From NCBI GenBank assembly GCA_002717145.1, contig PBCP01000005.1, forward strand, positions 1-44,252: DNA of 44,252 nt, read 5' to 3'. Within the stretch, counting starts at the first letter, position 1. Every line of letters begins with the position of its first letter. The stretch is from Planctomycetaceae bacterium (GTDB lineage Bacteria > Planctomycetota > Planctomycetia > Pirellulales > Pirellulaceae). Below, piece after piece: positions 10,058-18,384 of this stretch. The notes under the pieces are model-generated. The model worked only from the letters and a program-made list of their open reading frames with translations. It was not told the DNA's origin and did no database searches. A program made the position numbers and the translations under genes.

Positions 10058-10669
10058 ATGATCATGATCGATCTGCAATCACTTAGTGAACTCATTGAAT
10101 TCCGTCGTACCGTGAAGCCTATTGATGCGATTGGCCAACCTAATTATTCCGAGCGCTCTGTCAGTCGAGAAACGATTCAGCAGATATTGAGTAATGCTAA
10201 CTGGGCGCCAACTCACGGACTTACCGAACCATGGCGTTTTACGGTGTATCAAGGCGAGGCGTTAAACGATCTGGCCGAATTGCTCCGTCGGGCTTATACC
10301 GAGCATACTCCGACAGAGATGTTCAAAGAAGGCAAGCGGGAAAAAATGGCTTCCTATGCTGAATACACTCAAGTTGCCATAGTTTTGGGAATGAAGCGTC
10401 ATCCGGGAAAGATACCAGCGGAAGAAGAAGTAATGGCCGTCGCGTGCGCAGTACAGAATCTACATCTTTCTGCTACCGCTGAAGGACTGGGAGGATTTTG
10501 GTCGACAGCCCCTGTTTATGATGTTCCGGTGGTTCGGGAAGCATTTGGATTTACAGGAAATGACGATCGCTGTTTGGGAATTTTCTATCTGGGGTACCCA
10601 AAGAATGATTGGCCGGAACGAAAAAAAGGGGCTCCTCAGCCCGTTGAAGACAAGATTATCTGGAGATAA
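10058..10669 (+). CDS. Nitroreductase family flavoprotein (YdjA-like)
   Basis: 203 residues, cytoplasmic. The family pattern is clear: RRTVK near the start (FMN phosphate contact), NWAPTHGLTEPWRF as the substrate/FMN loop, and late GLGGFWST and CLGIFYLGYP motifs that close the flavin site. These fit the short nitroreductases of the YdjA type, which bind FMN as a dimer and use NAD(P)H. A second in-frame ATG lies at 10064. It is the first gene of a tight operon, only 6 bases before the enolase-superfamily gene, which implies a linked role with the imino-acid enzymes, for example a flavin-dependent redox step. The substrate is unknown. Confidence 0.82.
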   Translation: MIMIDLQSLSELIEFRRTVKPIDAIGQPNYSERSVSRETIQQILSNANWAPTHGLTEPWRFTVYQGEALNDLAELLRRAYTEHTPTEMFKEGKREKMASYAEYTQVAIVLGMKRHPGKIPAEEEVMAVACAVQNLHLSATAEGLGGFWSTAPVYDVPVVREAFGFTGNDDRCLGIFYLGYPKNDWPERKKGAPQPVEDKIIWR

Positions 10670-10675
10670 TACCCG

Positions 10676-11779
10676 ATGAAAATCGAAGCGATACGTGTTT
10701 ATCAAGTCGATCTACCTCTGCATGAAACGACATATAAATGGTCAGGTGGTAAATCGGTTACCGTCTTTGATAGCAACGTAATTGAAGTGATTACTGATAC
10801 TGGTCTGGCGGGTTATGGGGAATGCTGTCCTTTAGGGCCGTTTTATCTGCCCGCTTATGCAGACGGAGTTCGCAGTGGTATCCGCGAGTTAGGTCCCCAT
10901 CTGATAGGGAAGGACCCCCTGAAGCTTGGGCCTCTGAATCGCCTCATGGATCGGGCATTAAAAGGACACCCCTACGTCAAGTCACCTATTGATATTGCCT
11001 GCTGGGATATTAAAGGGCAGGTGGCAGGATTGCCAATCTGTGAAATGCTGGGCGGCCGCTATGAAGATGATTTTGTTTTATATCGAGCCATTTCGCAGCA
11101 GGAACCTGACGCGATGGCTGACAATGTTCAGGGGTACCGCGATGAAGGTTACCGTCGATTCCAATTGAAAGTGGGTGGTAATCCTGATGTGGATATTGAA
11201 CGAATTCGACAAGTGGCCGAACGTCTGGAAACCGGAGATAAACTTGTTGCAGATGCCAATACTGGCTGGCTCATGCACGAAGCCGCTCGCGTAGTACGTG
11301 GAGTCGCCGATATCGACGTTTACATAGAACAACCATGTTTTAGCTATGAAGAGTGTCTCTCGATTAGACGTCGAACCAATCATCCATTCGTCATGGACGA
11401 GTGTATCGATTCTCTCGATGTTCTCATGAAGGGTTATGCAGATCAGGCGATGGATGTCGTCAATATCAAGATCAGTAAATTCGGTGGGTTAACCAAAGCG
11501 TCTCAGGCTCGTGATTTATGTTCTTCGATCGGAGTGGCCATGACGATTGAGGATAGCTGGGGTGGTGATATTACTACGGCTGCGATCGCTCATTTGGCAC
11601 ATAGTACACCAACGGATTTACTATTTAGTTCCACTGACTTCAACAGCTACGGTCCGGTAAGCATCGCTGAAAATGCACCTCATCGAGACAACGGTCGCAT
11701 GAGTGCCTCGGATTCCCCGGGAATGGGTTGCACTCCACGAATGGATGTTCTTGGTGATCCTGTCTTAGAGATTAAGTAG
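10676..11779 (+). CDS. Enolase-superfamily enzyme, cis-3-hydroxy-L-proline dehydratase / hydroxyproline-betaine epimerase type
   Basis: 367 residues, mandelate racemase/muconate lactonizing architecture: N-terminal capping domain (1-125) then a TIM barrel. Candidate general bases are Lys165 (RFQLKVGG) and Lys265 (NIKISKFGG). Metal ligands are Asp193 (VADANTGW), Glu218 (IEQPC) and Asp241 (MDEC). The motifs [18 protein letters not shown] and EDSWGGDI match the subgroup that includes cis-3-hydroxy-L-proline dehydratase and 4-hydroxyproline betaine 2-epimerase. Its tight linkage to a proline racemase-type epimerase and a D-amino-acid dehydrogenase supports hydroxyproline or proline-betaine metabolism. 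Choosing between dehydratase and epimerase is not possible from the sequence alone. Confidence 0.8.
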   Translation: MKIEAIRVYQVDLPLHETTYKWSGGKSVTVFDSNVIEVITDTGLAGYGECCPLGPFYLPAYADGVRSGIRELGPHLIGKDPLKLGPLNRLMDRALKGHPYVKSPIDIACWDIKGQVAGLPICEMLGGRYEDDFVLYRAISQQEPDAMADNVQGYRDEGYRRFQLKVGGNPDVDIERIRQVAERLETGDKLVADANTGWLMHEAARVVRGVADIDVYIEQPCFSYEECLSIRRRTNHPFVMDECIDSLDVLMKGYADQAMDVVNIKISKFGGLTKASQARDLCSSIGVAMTIEDSWGGDITTAAIAHLAHSTPTDLLFSSTDFNSYGPVSIAENAPHRDNGRMSASDSPGMGCTPRMDVLGDPVLEIK

Positions 11780-11783
11780 CAAT

Positions 11784-12746
11784 ATGTCAGAGCCAATACG
11801 TGTTATCGACTCTCATACTGGCGGGGAACCGACCAGGATTGTCGTTTCCGGTGTGCCGGATTTGCGAGGTGGCTCAGTCCTGGATCAGATGCATGTTTTC
11901 AACGGGGAATTGGATCACTTTCGCAGTGCCATTGTCAATGAACCCCGAGGTTGGGATGCGATGGTTGGAGCGTTGCTAGTTCCTTCGGAGCATCCGGATT
12001 GCGACTATGGAGTCATCTTTTTCAATAATGTCGGCTCACTCTGGATGTGCGGACACGGTACAATCGGGCTCGGAGTGACTCTTAAGTATCTCGGTGTAGC
12101 GGGATTGGGAACTCAAAAAGTGGAGTCTCCGGTTGGAGTGATTGAATTTGAGTTGCTGGATGACCATACCGTCGAACTTACCAATGTGCCCAGCTATCGT
12201 TATCGCAAAGACGTTGAGATCAACGTGCCAGGCTATGGATTAGCACACGGTGATATCGCTTGGGGAGGTAACTGGTTTTTCCTGATGAAGGACCATCGGC
12301 AGCAATTAGAACTTGGAAATGTCCGGCAATTGACTGAATATTGCACCTCCGTAGTACATAGTCTGAGTGCCCAGGGAATTGTTGGCGAGGATGGAAAGCC
12401 AATTGACCACGTGGAGTTATTTTCGCAGACAGATAATCCCTCTGCAGATGCTCGCAATTTCGTTCTTTGCCCCGGATTGCAGTATGATCGTTCACCGTGT
12501 GGAACAGGTACCAGTGCTAAGGTTGCGTGCTTGCTGGCGGACGAAGTGATCGCTCCCGGTGAAGTTTGGCGACAGGAAAGTATTGTTGGCAGCATTTTTG
12601 AAGCGTCAGCTGTCTGGAATGAAGATCAATCGCGCTGCATTCCTACGATTCGTGGTACCGCCTATATCACAGCTGATGCACAGATGATCCTTCAGGATAA
12701 TGACAATCTTCGCTTTGGGATTGGCAAGTCGGAGTCGTTGCAATGA
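11784..12746 (+). CDS. Proline racemase family, probable 4-hydroxyproline 2-epimerase
   Basis: 320 residues, cytoplasmic. Both catalytic cysteines are present: Cys89 in MCGHGTIG and Cys239 in SPCGTGTSAK. That pair defines the racemase/epimerase members and excludes the trans-3-hydroxyproline dehydratase members, in which one Cys is Thr. The N-terminal IDSHTGGEPTRIV motif is standard. The reaction would be C-alpha epimerisation of trans-4-hydroxy-L-proline (or proline) to the D form, which the next gene could oxidise. The start lies 4 bases after the preceding stop, and its 3' end overlaps the next start by 4 bases (ATGA), indicating translational coupling. Confidence 0.88.
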   Translation: MSEPIRVIDSHTGGEPTRIVVSGVPDLRGGSVLDQMHVFNGELDHFRSAIVNEPRGWDAMVGALLVPSEHPDCDYGVIFFNNVGSLWMCGHGTIGLGVTLKYLGVAGLGTQKVESPVGVIEFELLDDHTVELTNVPSYRYRKDVEINVPGYGLAHGDIAWGGNWFFLMKDHRQQLELGNVRQLTEYCTSVVHSLSAQGIVGEDGKPIDHVELFSQTDNPSADARNFVLCPGLQYDRSPCGTGTSAKVACLLADEVIAPGEVWRQESIVGSIFEASAVWNEDQSRCIPTIRGTAYITADAQMILQDNDNLRFGIGKSESLQ

Positions 12747-13999
12747 CAGCTCGCTCTAATTCACATGTGGTTGTGATCGGTGGTGGAGTCATCGGGGCAT
12801 CGAGTGCTTACTTTCTGCGTAAAGCCGGTTTTCGGGTGACACTACTTGAAAAGGATACGCTCGGCAGTGGCTGTTCTCATGGAAACTGTGGGCTAGTGTG
12901 TCCGAGTGATGCGTTGCCACTGGCAAGTCCGGGAGCGGTATGGAGCACCTTAAAGACGTTGTTTAAGCGTCATAACCCGCTTTATATCAAACCACGTATA
13001 AGTCCCCGACTTTGGCTTTGGCTTGCTAAGTTTGCATTGCGGTGTAATGAAAAACATATGCTGCAGTCGGCCGCTGCTCGCATGCCCTTATTGGAGTCGT
13101 CACTCGACCTTTATCAGAGTTTGATCGCAACAGAGCAAATCGAATGCGAATGGCAAAAGAATGGCTTGCTTTACGTCTACAAAGATCAGGCAGCGATGGA
13201 CGGTTATCAGCCGACAGATGAATTTTTATCCAGGCATTTTTCGCTTTCCGCCAAACGACTTGATTCATGTGCTCTTTATGAGCTCGAGCCTGCGGTGGCC
13301 GATGATGTGGCTGGAGGATGGTTTTATGAAGACGATGCTCATTTGCGGCCAGACAAACTTATGTCTGAATGGAAACGTGTGCTGCAGCACTACGACGTTG
13401 ATATTAGGGAAAGTACAGAAGTGTTTAAGTTCAAGCGTAAGGGACTTAAAGCCAACGGTGTGCTGACTAGAGATGGGGTTATCGAAGCCGATCAATTCGT
13501 ACTTGCAGTCGGAGCAATTTCACCCAGATGGGAAAAGGAGATTGGATCCGATATCCCGATACAACCCGGGAAAGGATACTCATTAACATTTCCAAAGCCT
13601 CAGTATTCACCACGAATTCCGATGATATTTCCGCAGCATCGGGTGGCGATGACTCCAATGATGTCAGGCTATCGTCTGGGCTCGACAATGGAGTTTTCCG
13701 GGTACGACACGACAATCAATCGACGACGGATTGAATTGTTAAAGGCAGGGGCAGAGCCATATTTACGTGAACCCTATGGTGACCACGTGGTTGAACAATG
13801 GTACGGTTGGCGGCCCATGATTTACCATGGTATCCCTATCATTGATACGAGTCCCCGAATGGACAATGTATTAGTTGCCACCGGTCACAATATGTTAGGG
13901 CTTTCAATGGGGCCGGCGACGGGGAAGTTGGTGAGCGAAATAATCTCGGGCGAACCAACACATGTTTCTGCTACGCCATATCAGTTGTTGGGTAAATAA
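12743..13999 (+). CDS. FAD-dependent D-amino acid (hydroxyproline) dehydrogenase, DadA-like
   Basis: 418 residues. The FAD-binding Rossmann motif is at residues 8-27 (VVVIGGGVIGASSAYFLRK) with the acidic end of beta-2 (LLEKD). Other DAO-family hallmarks are GSGCSHGNCG, IQPGKGYS and the C-terminal GHNMLGLSMGPATG. DadA-type enzymes oxidise D-amino acids to imino acids. With the upstream epimerase the likely substrate is cis-4-hydroxy-D-proline or D-proline, giving a pyrroline carboxylate. The start codon overlaps the epimerase stop. No deaminase or semialdehyde dehydrogenase for the rest of the hydroxyproline route is found in this operon. Confidence 0.87.
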   Translation: MTARSNSHVVVIGGGVIGASSAYFLRKAGFRVTLLEKDTLGSGCSHGNCGLVCPSDALPLASPGAVWSTLKTLFKRHNPLYIKPRISPRLWLWLAKFALRCNEKHMLQSAAARMPLLESSLDLYQSLIATEQIECEWQKNGLLYVYKDQAAMDGYQPTDEFLSRHFSLSAKRLDSCALYELEPAVADDVAGGWFYEDDAHLRPDKLMSEWKRVLQHYDVDIRESTEVFKFKRKGLKANGVLTRDGVIEADQFVLAVGAISPRWEKEIGSDIPIQPGKGYSLTFPKPQYSPRIPMIFPQHRVAMTPMMSGYRLGSTMEFSGYDTTINRRRIELLKAGAEPYLREPYGDHVVEQWYGWRPMIYHGIPIIDTSPRMDNVLVATGHNMLGLSMGPATGKLVSEIISGEPTHVSATPYQLLGK

Positions 14000-14017
14000 A
14001 AAGAAAGAATTGAGAAT

Positions 14018-15145
14018 ATGGCACTTCAATCCATTGTCGCCATTCCAGGGAATCAACAGCCTCAGTTGGTGGAACCTATCAGTCCTGCCCCGGTTTCGGC
14101 AGGAGAAGTCATTTGTGAGACCGTCTATTTAGGGGTCTGTGGAACTGATCGAGAGATTCTGCATGCCGCGACTCCTCATGTTCCTCATGGTGAAGGGCAG
14201 TTAGTGCTCGGTCACGAGTGTCTGGCGCGAGTAATTGAAGTGGGTGACGGAGTCAGTGAAGTGCAGCCGGGAGATCTGGTTGTTCCGGCAGTACGTCGGC
14301 CAATAACGGATCTAAGGACTGAAGGCATTGATGAATTTAAGATGAATCGTCGCCCTGATATGATGCCGTGGGGTGCTTATGTCGAACGGGGGATCGTCTG
14401 GGAACACGGGTTTTCTTTACCTCGTTGGATTGACCGTCCTGAATTCCTCTATCACGTACCTGAAAGTATCAAAGAGGTCGCGATTCTTTCAGAACCGATT
14501 TCTGTTTCTGAAAAAGCTGTGCGAGAAGCAGAGCAAACGCAGGCTGCACGCCTGGGGGCATCTGAGTGGCACGATAATCCTCCCAGAGTTTTAGTCACTG
14601 GTATGGGGCCAATCGCCTTTGCTGCTGTGATTTGTTGCCGGGCTCGAGGGTGGGATGTGACAGTTTATGGTCGTGATAATGACGATACATTTAGAGCCGG
14701 CCTCGTACGTGAATTTGATGCAACCTTTGTGAATGCCGATTCACTGGATTTTACTCCTCAAAGCGTTGAAGAAGATGGGTTTGAACTGATTCTGGAATGT
14801 ACAGGTAACGATCAGGTGATGATGCAGGCTGCAGGATTACTGGCAGGCTGTGGTGTCATGGTTTGGTTAGGTGCTTCACGGTTACCAAAAATTCGAGAGT
14901 TTGATGTCAATCAAATTATGAGAAATGCAATATTGGGGAATCATCTGTATCTCGGCACGGTCAATAACGCACCTCAGGATATGCAGTCAGCCATTGATCA
15001 TCTCGGTTGCCTGAATGCTCGGTACGGAATGACCATTGGAAAAATGATTACAGAACGAGTCGACCCTGCTGACAGTTTGTGGCATTATACGAATCGTGAA
15101 CCTCAGGGTATCAAAACAATCGTCTGTTACGCCGGGCTTACTTAG
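14018..15145 (+). CDS. Medium-chain dehydrogenase (glucose dehydrogenase-like) lacking the structural zinc cysteines
   Basis: 375 residues. Catalytic zinc ligands look intact: Cys41 and Asp44 in GVCGTDREI, His66-Glu67 in LGHE. The NAD(P)-binding fold follows near residues 190-215 (VLVTGMGPIAFAAVICC). The layout RRP...YVERGI...HGF matches archaeal/bacterial glucose 1-dehydrogenases of the MDR group, but the lobe at residues 93-118, where four cysteines normally hold a structural zinc, has no cysteine at all. The gene is 18 bases after the DadA-like gene, so it belongs to the same operon and may oxidise a sugar or hydroxy-acid intermediate. Substrate is not assigned. Confidence 0.8.
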   Translation: MALQSIVAIPGNQQPQLVEPISPAPVSAGEVICETVYLGVCGTDREILHAATPHVPHGEGQLVLGHECLARVIEVGDGVSEVQPGDLVVPAVRRPITDLRTEGIDEFKMNRRPDMMPWGAYVERGIVWEHGFSLPRWIDRPEFLYHVPESIKEVAILSEPISVSEKAVREAEQTQAARLGASEWHDNPPRVLVTGMGPIAFAAVICCRARGWDVTVYGRDNDDTFRAGLVREFDATFVNADSLDFTPQSVEEDGFELILECTGNDQVMMQAAGLLAGCGVMVWLGASRLPKIREFDVNQIMRNAILGNHLYLGTVNNAPQDMQSAIDHLGCLNARYGMTIGKMITERVDPADSLWHYTNREPQGIKTIVCYAGLT

Positions 15146-15237
15146 TGGATTCGTTCAGCGGTAAAGAGTAAATTGAGCAAAGACGTGCCGTTAGATATGT
15201 GCCGCGTCACTAAACCACTAATGTAGAAAGATTGATC

Positions 15238-15861
15238 ATGCGATTTATAATGGCATCCCTCTTCTCACTAAGTTTGATTCTCGGAACGACACAAGCCGGT
15301 GAATTCAATCCTGTTCTGGACATCAAAGATCCAGGCCCCAAATGGGCTGCTCTGCCTGCCACCGATGGCAAGCGGTATGCGTTTGAAGACTTTAATGAAA
15401 TGGACGTGCTGGTTATCGTTTTTACCTGCAACAGCTGCCCCTATGCTGTGGATTATGAAGATCGATTGATCGCCTTTACGAAGAAAGTACAAGGTTCCAA
15501 AGTTGGTTTGGTGGCAATCAATGTGAATAAAGTAGAAGAAGATTTACTGCCGGCGATGAAAGAAAGAGCTGCGAAGAAGGGTTTTAATTTTCCGTACCTC
15601 TTTGACGAAACTCAGGAGATTGCCAAGAAGTATGGTGCTGGATACACACCGGAGTGCTTTGTGTTAAACAAGCAACGTCAGGTTGTCTACATGGGAGCGT
15701 TCGATGATAGCCCCGATTCGTCCAAAGTAAAAACTCGTTTTGTTGAATTGGCTGTCGAGTCAGCACTAACCGGCAAGCTACCCGCCAAGCAGGAGACGGT
15801 GGCCATTGGATGCCGAATTCGGATAGAACGTAGTCGACGCAGTCGAAGTGGGGCTAAATAG
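15238..15861 (+). CDS. Secreted redoxin / thioredoxin-like protein
   Basis: 207 residues from ATG 15238; a TTG two codons earlier is less likely. Residues 1-20 are a signal peptide (SLFSLSLILGTTQAG). A redoxin (AhpC/TSA-like) fold follows with a C-N-S-C motif at Cys64-Cys67 in FTCNSCPY, and later YTPECFVLNKQRQVVYMG with the cis-Pro region. The C-terminus has GCRIR and a short basic tail typical of planctomycete members. It probably exchanges thiols or reduces a peroxide outside the cytoplasm. It is 92 bases after the dehydrogenase gene, so it may have its own promoter, and is convergent with the DUF420 gene. Confidence 0.83.
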   Translation: MRFIMASLFSLSLILGTTQAGEFNPVLDIKDPGPKWAALPATDGKRYAFEDFNEMDVLVIVFTCNSCPYAVDYEDRLIAFTKKVQGSKVGLVAINVNKVEEDLLPAMKERAAKKGFNFPYLFDETQEIAKKYGAGYTPECFVLNKQRQVVYMGAFDDSPDSSKVKTRFVELAVESALTGKLPAKQETVAIGCRIRIERSRRSRSGAK

Positions 15862-15885
15862 ATTTGCGTCGGTTCGTAAATACGA

Positions 15886-16383
15886 TTAGACAAACGAAGA
15901 AACAAAGGCAACGTAATAAAAAATCCAGCCGGTTACACTGGTAAGCACCATTCCAATCGTTGCGATCCATCCTAAGCGTTTATGGCTTTTACTATGTTCA
16001 CCAGGAATCGGTGGTTTGGGAAACTTCCTCAAAGCTTTCACAATGACGACTATCCATAATAGCGGAGTTGGAATGGCAAAGGCCAAGTGAATGTAGAGGT
16101 ATTTCATGATAGCCTGCTTGGTGTAGGCACTACCGTGAGTGTAATCCAACCAACCGTTTAACCGCATATCCACTTCAAAGGCGATGACGGCGACGAGCAG
16201 AACGAGTGCAGTGGCAAGCTGGACTTTTTTATGAAGAGCGAATTTCCCTTGTTTCGCCAGACGAATACTCCAAAACATGACTGGCACAACCAGAAACATG
16301 GCAAGAAAAACCGCATCGAGCATAAAAGAGGCACGAGTTGGTAAGAATCCGGAGTTGGGGGTTACGTGGGCGAATAGTGGCAT
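15886..16383 (-). CDS. DUF420 family membrane protein
   Basis: 165 residues, four predicted membrane helices: about 20-40, 55-73, 95-115 and 136-158. Features shared with DUF420 proteins are the conserved His residues (FALHKKVQ, YIHLAFA, SHKRLGW) and the order of helices. In other bacteria DUF420 genes lie near cytochrome oxidase genes and have been linked to haem-copper oxidase assembly; no oxidase genes are found here. It is the last gene of a minus-strand run, 92 bases after the HTTM-YwqK gene. Confidence 0.82.
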   Translation of the reverse strand: MPLFAHVTPNSGFLPTRASFMLDAVFLAMFLVVPVMFWSIRLAKQGKFALHKKVQLATALVLLVAVIAFEVDMRLNGWLDYTHGSAYTKQAIMKYLYIHLAFAIPTPLLWIVVIVKALRKFPKPPIPGEHSKSHKRLGWIATIGMVLTSVTGWIFYYVAFVSSFV

Positions 16384-16475
16384 AGATTCGTTGGGATTAA
16401 TTCTTTCGTTGTTGCAAGTGTAGTCGTTCTATCATTTTTCGACTAGGTGCGAATTGTTGAATCATTCATGACTGA

Positions 16476-18293
16476 CTAATTCACCAATTCATCGTCTTTG
16501 AAATATCCGGTGGACATTCCACCATTGTCATACCAGAAAGTCCATGTTCCTTCCTTCTGGCCGTCTACGAATTCTCCATGAGCAGTGCGATTTCCCTGGT
16601 CGTCGTACATCGTCCATAGTCCATGTTCGTGGCCTAAATCAAAGTTGCCTTCTGAAGCAAGTTGCCCATTGGGGTGGTAAAATCTCCAACGACCATGTCT
16701 CAGCCCGTAGTCGTATGTGCCTTTGGAATCGAGTGAGCCGTTGTCACGATAGTGCTCCCAGTTTCCGTGTGACTGGCCTCCGTAATACTCACCTTTGGCT
16801 CGAAAATCCACATGGGACAGCAGCACTAGATTGGAGAGGTTGCGAATTTCCCGAATACCGGCAGCTCCGTGAAAGACTATTTCTTTGATATCGAGGTCGG
16901 TGGCGGTTGGCAAGTCAGCGGCTGCCGGGTTGTGAACCTGTAAATATCGGATGGTATGAAGTTGCTGGTTGAAATACTGTGTCGTACCCATTTGTCGGTA
17001 TAGCAACAGCCAACGGGACGACTCGAAACGGATGGGATCCTCCGGAATGCCTGGACGGTCATCGACGCTTTCCCGGGTTTTATTGCCGCGAAGAAGATCC
17101 ACAAAATCGCCGTTGGAGTCTCTCCCTTCCAATAGATAGCGATAGCATAACTGGCTGGGAATATGAAACATGGTCCATGTTTGATCCATACGCAACTGAT
17201 GGACGGCCCAGTTGATTCGCTGATTCATTTGTACGATCTCAGCATGGAGCAGCATTTGCCAGCTCGCAAAAAACAACATGCATACCAATCCGGCACCAGC
17301 CCCAACTTCCGATAGTACTTTGGCGAGTCGACCGTGAGATGCTATTCTAGGAGCCATGTTCACTCCCGCTTGCTGAGTGATGTCATTCTCAACGGATGGG
17401 GATAGCGTGTCGACCCGACTTGGCAGCCACTTCAGTGGTTTTCGTTCCCAAAGAATAGCCGGAGTTAATCCCAGTAGGCCGGCGATGCTGATAGGTGAAA
17501 AACCTAACACTTCCATCGTTAGGAAGATGCCAAGGTGTAGCCCGAAGAAGGCGATGACGCCAACGCTCCGAAATCGTTCGGTAGCGACCGGGCTAAGAAG
17601 TAAAACCGGAGCGGCGAGCTCGAGTACCAGCGTGCTATAGGTAAGTAGTGTTAGGATATTTGGGAAATTCGTTAACCAGATTCCTAAAGGCTTGGTGAGT
17701 GCGTGGTCATCCATGATTACAAAAAGAGCGGTGCCGTCATGCCATTCCGGATTCCATTTATAGATTCCTGTTAATGTGTACATCACGACAAATTGCATCA
17801 GCAGGCCAACCGTGGCAAGACTGCAATGTGTCTTTGAAACTGATGAGACGGGCGGATCCCGTCTGGAGTCCAGACTAAAGAAGCAGCCCGAAGGTAACCA
17901 TATCAGCCAAAACAGCATAGAGGCCATGAGCATGTCTCCACCGGTTAATAAAACCGGAGCTCTGGCAATCAGTGAGCCAAATAATAGCCAGCAACCAGCC
18001 GCTGCCAATCGGGATTTGAAACCAAGTAACAGCCCGATAGCGAGGATTAGATGGACTGAGAATAGAACCAGTTGATAGGTGTCGTTTTCCAAAAGCAAGT
18101 GAAATGACCAGGTGGCCATATTGGCGTAGTAATCTTCAGCCGAAGCAAAGGGTATGACACCATCGATCGAATAGAAGTGTTTGAATTGCAGAATCCTGTC
18201 TATCAGATCACCGATGAGAACACCGGCAACGGCAATACGCATGAGGGCTATGGAACGCAGATCGAGCGTGAAAATTCGCTTTAACTCATTCAC
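16476..18293 (-). CDS. HTTM (vitamin K-dependent carboxylase-like) membrane protein with C-terminal YwqK/MORN-type repeats
   Basis: 605 residues. Residues 1-310 contain the HTTM domain: an ALMRIAVAGVLIGDLIDR start helix, a lumenal loop, then several helices including LTGGDMLMASMLFWLIWLPSG and LTGIYKWNPEWHDG. A further helix lies near residue 335. After a soluble stretch, residues about 500-605 hold three or four repeats of the YwqK/MORN-variant type, for example GLRHGRWRFYHPNG and GQKEGTWTFWYDNG. HTTM domains resemble gamma-glutamyl carboxylase, but the reaction of bacterial members is mostly unknown. The fusion with YwqK-type repeats is unusual. Neighbours are DUF4832 upstream and DUF420 downstream on the same strand. 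Confidence 0.82.
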   Translation of the reverse strand: MNELKRIFTLDLRSIALMRIAVAGVLIGDLIDRILQFKHFYSIDGVIPFASAEDYYANMATWSFHLLLENDTYQLVLFSVHLILAIGLLLGFKSRLAAAGCWLLFGSLIARAPVLLTGGDMLMASMLFWLIWLPSGCFFSLDSRRDPPVSSVSKTHCSLATVGLLMQFVVMYTLTGIYKWNPEWHDGTALFVIMDDHALTKPLGIWLTNFPNILTLLTYSTLVLELAAPVLLLSPVATERFRSVGVIAFFGLHLGIFLTMEVLGFSPISIAGLLGLTPAILWERKPLKWLPSRVDTLSPSVENDITQQAGVNMAPRIASHGRLAKVLSEVGAGAGLVCMLFFASWQMLLHAEIVQMNQRINWAVHQLRMDQTWTMFHIPSQLCYRYLLEGRDSNGDFVDLLRGNKTRESVDDRPGIPEDPIRFESSRWLLLYRQMGTTQYFNQQLHTIRYLQVHNPAAADLPTATDLDIKEIVFHGAAGIREIRNLSNLVLLSHVDFRAKGEYYGGQSHGNWEHYRDNGSLDSKGTYDYGLRHGRWRFYHPNGQLASEGNFDLGHEHGLWTMYDDQGNRTAHGEFVDGQKEGTWTFWYDNGGMSTGYFKDDELVN

Positions 18294-18384
18294 GATTTAG
18301 CTCCCAATTCCTACAGACCTAGTGGTTGTATCGGTCAATGTATGAATGGACAGTTAGCTTAAAAGTCATTCATGACAGGAGGAC

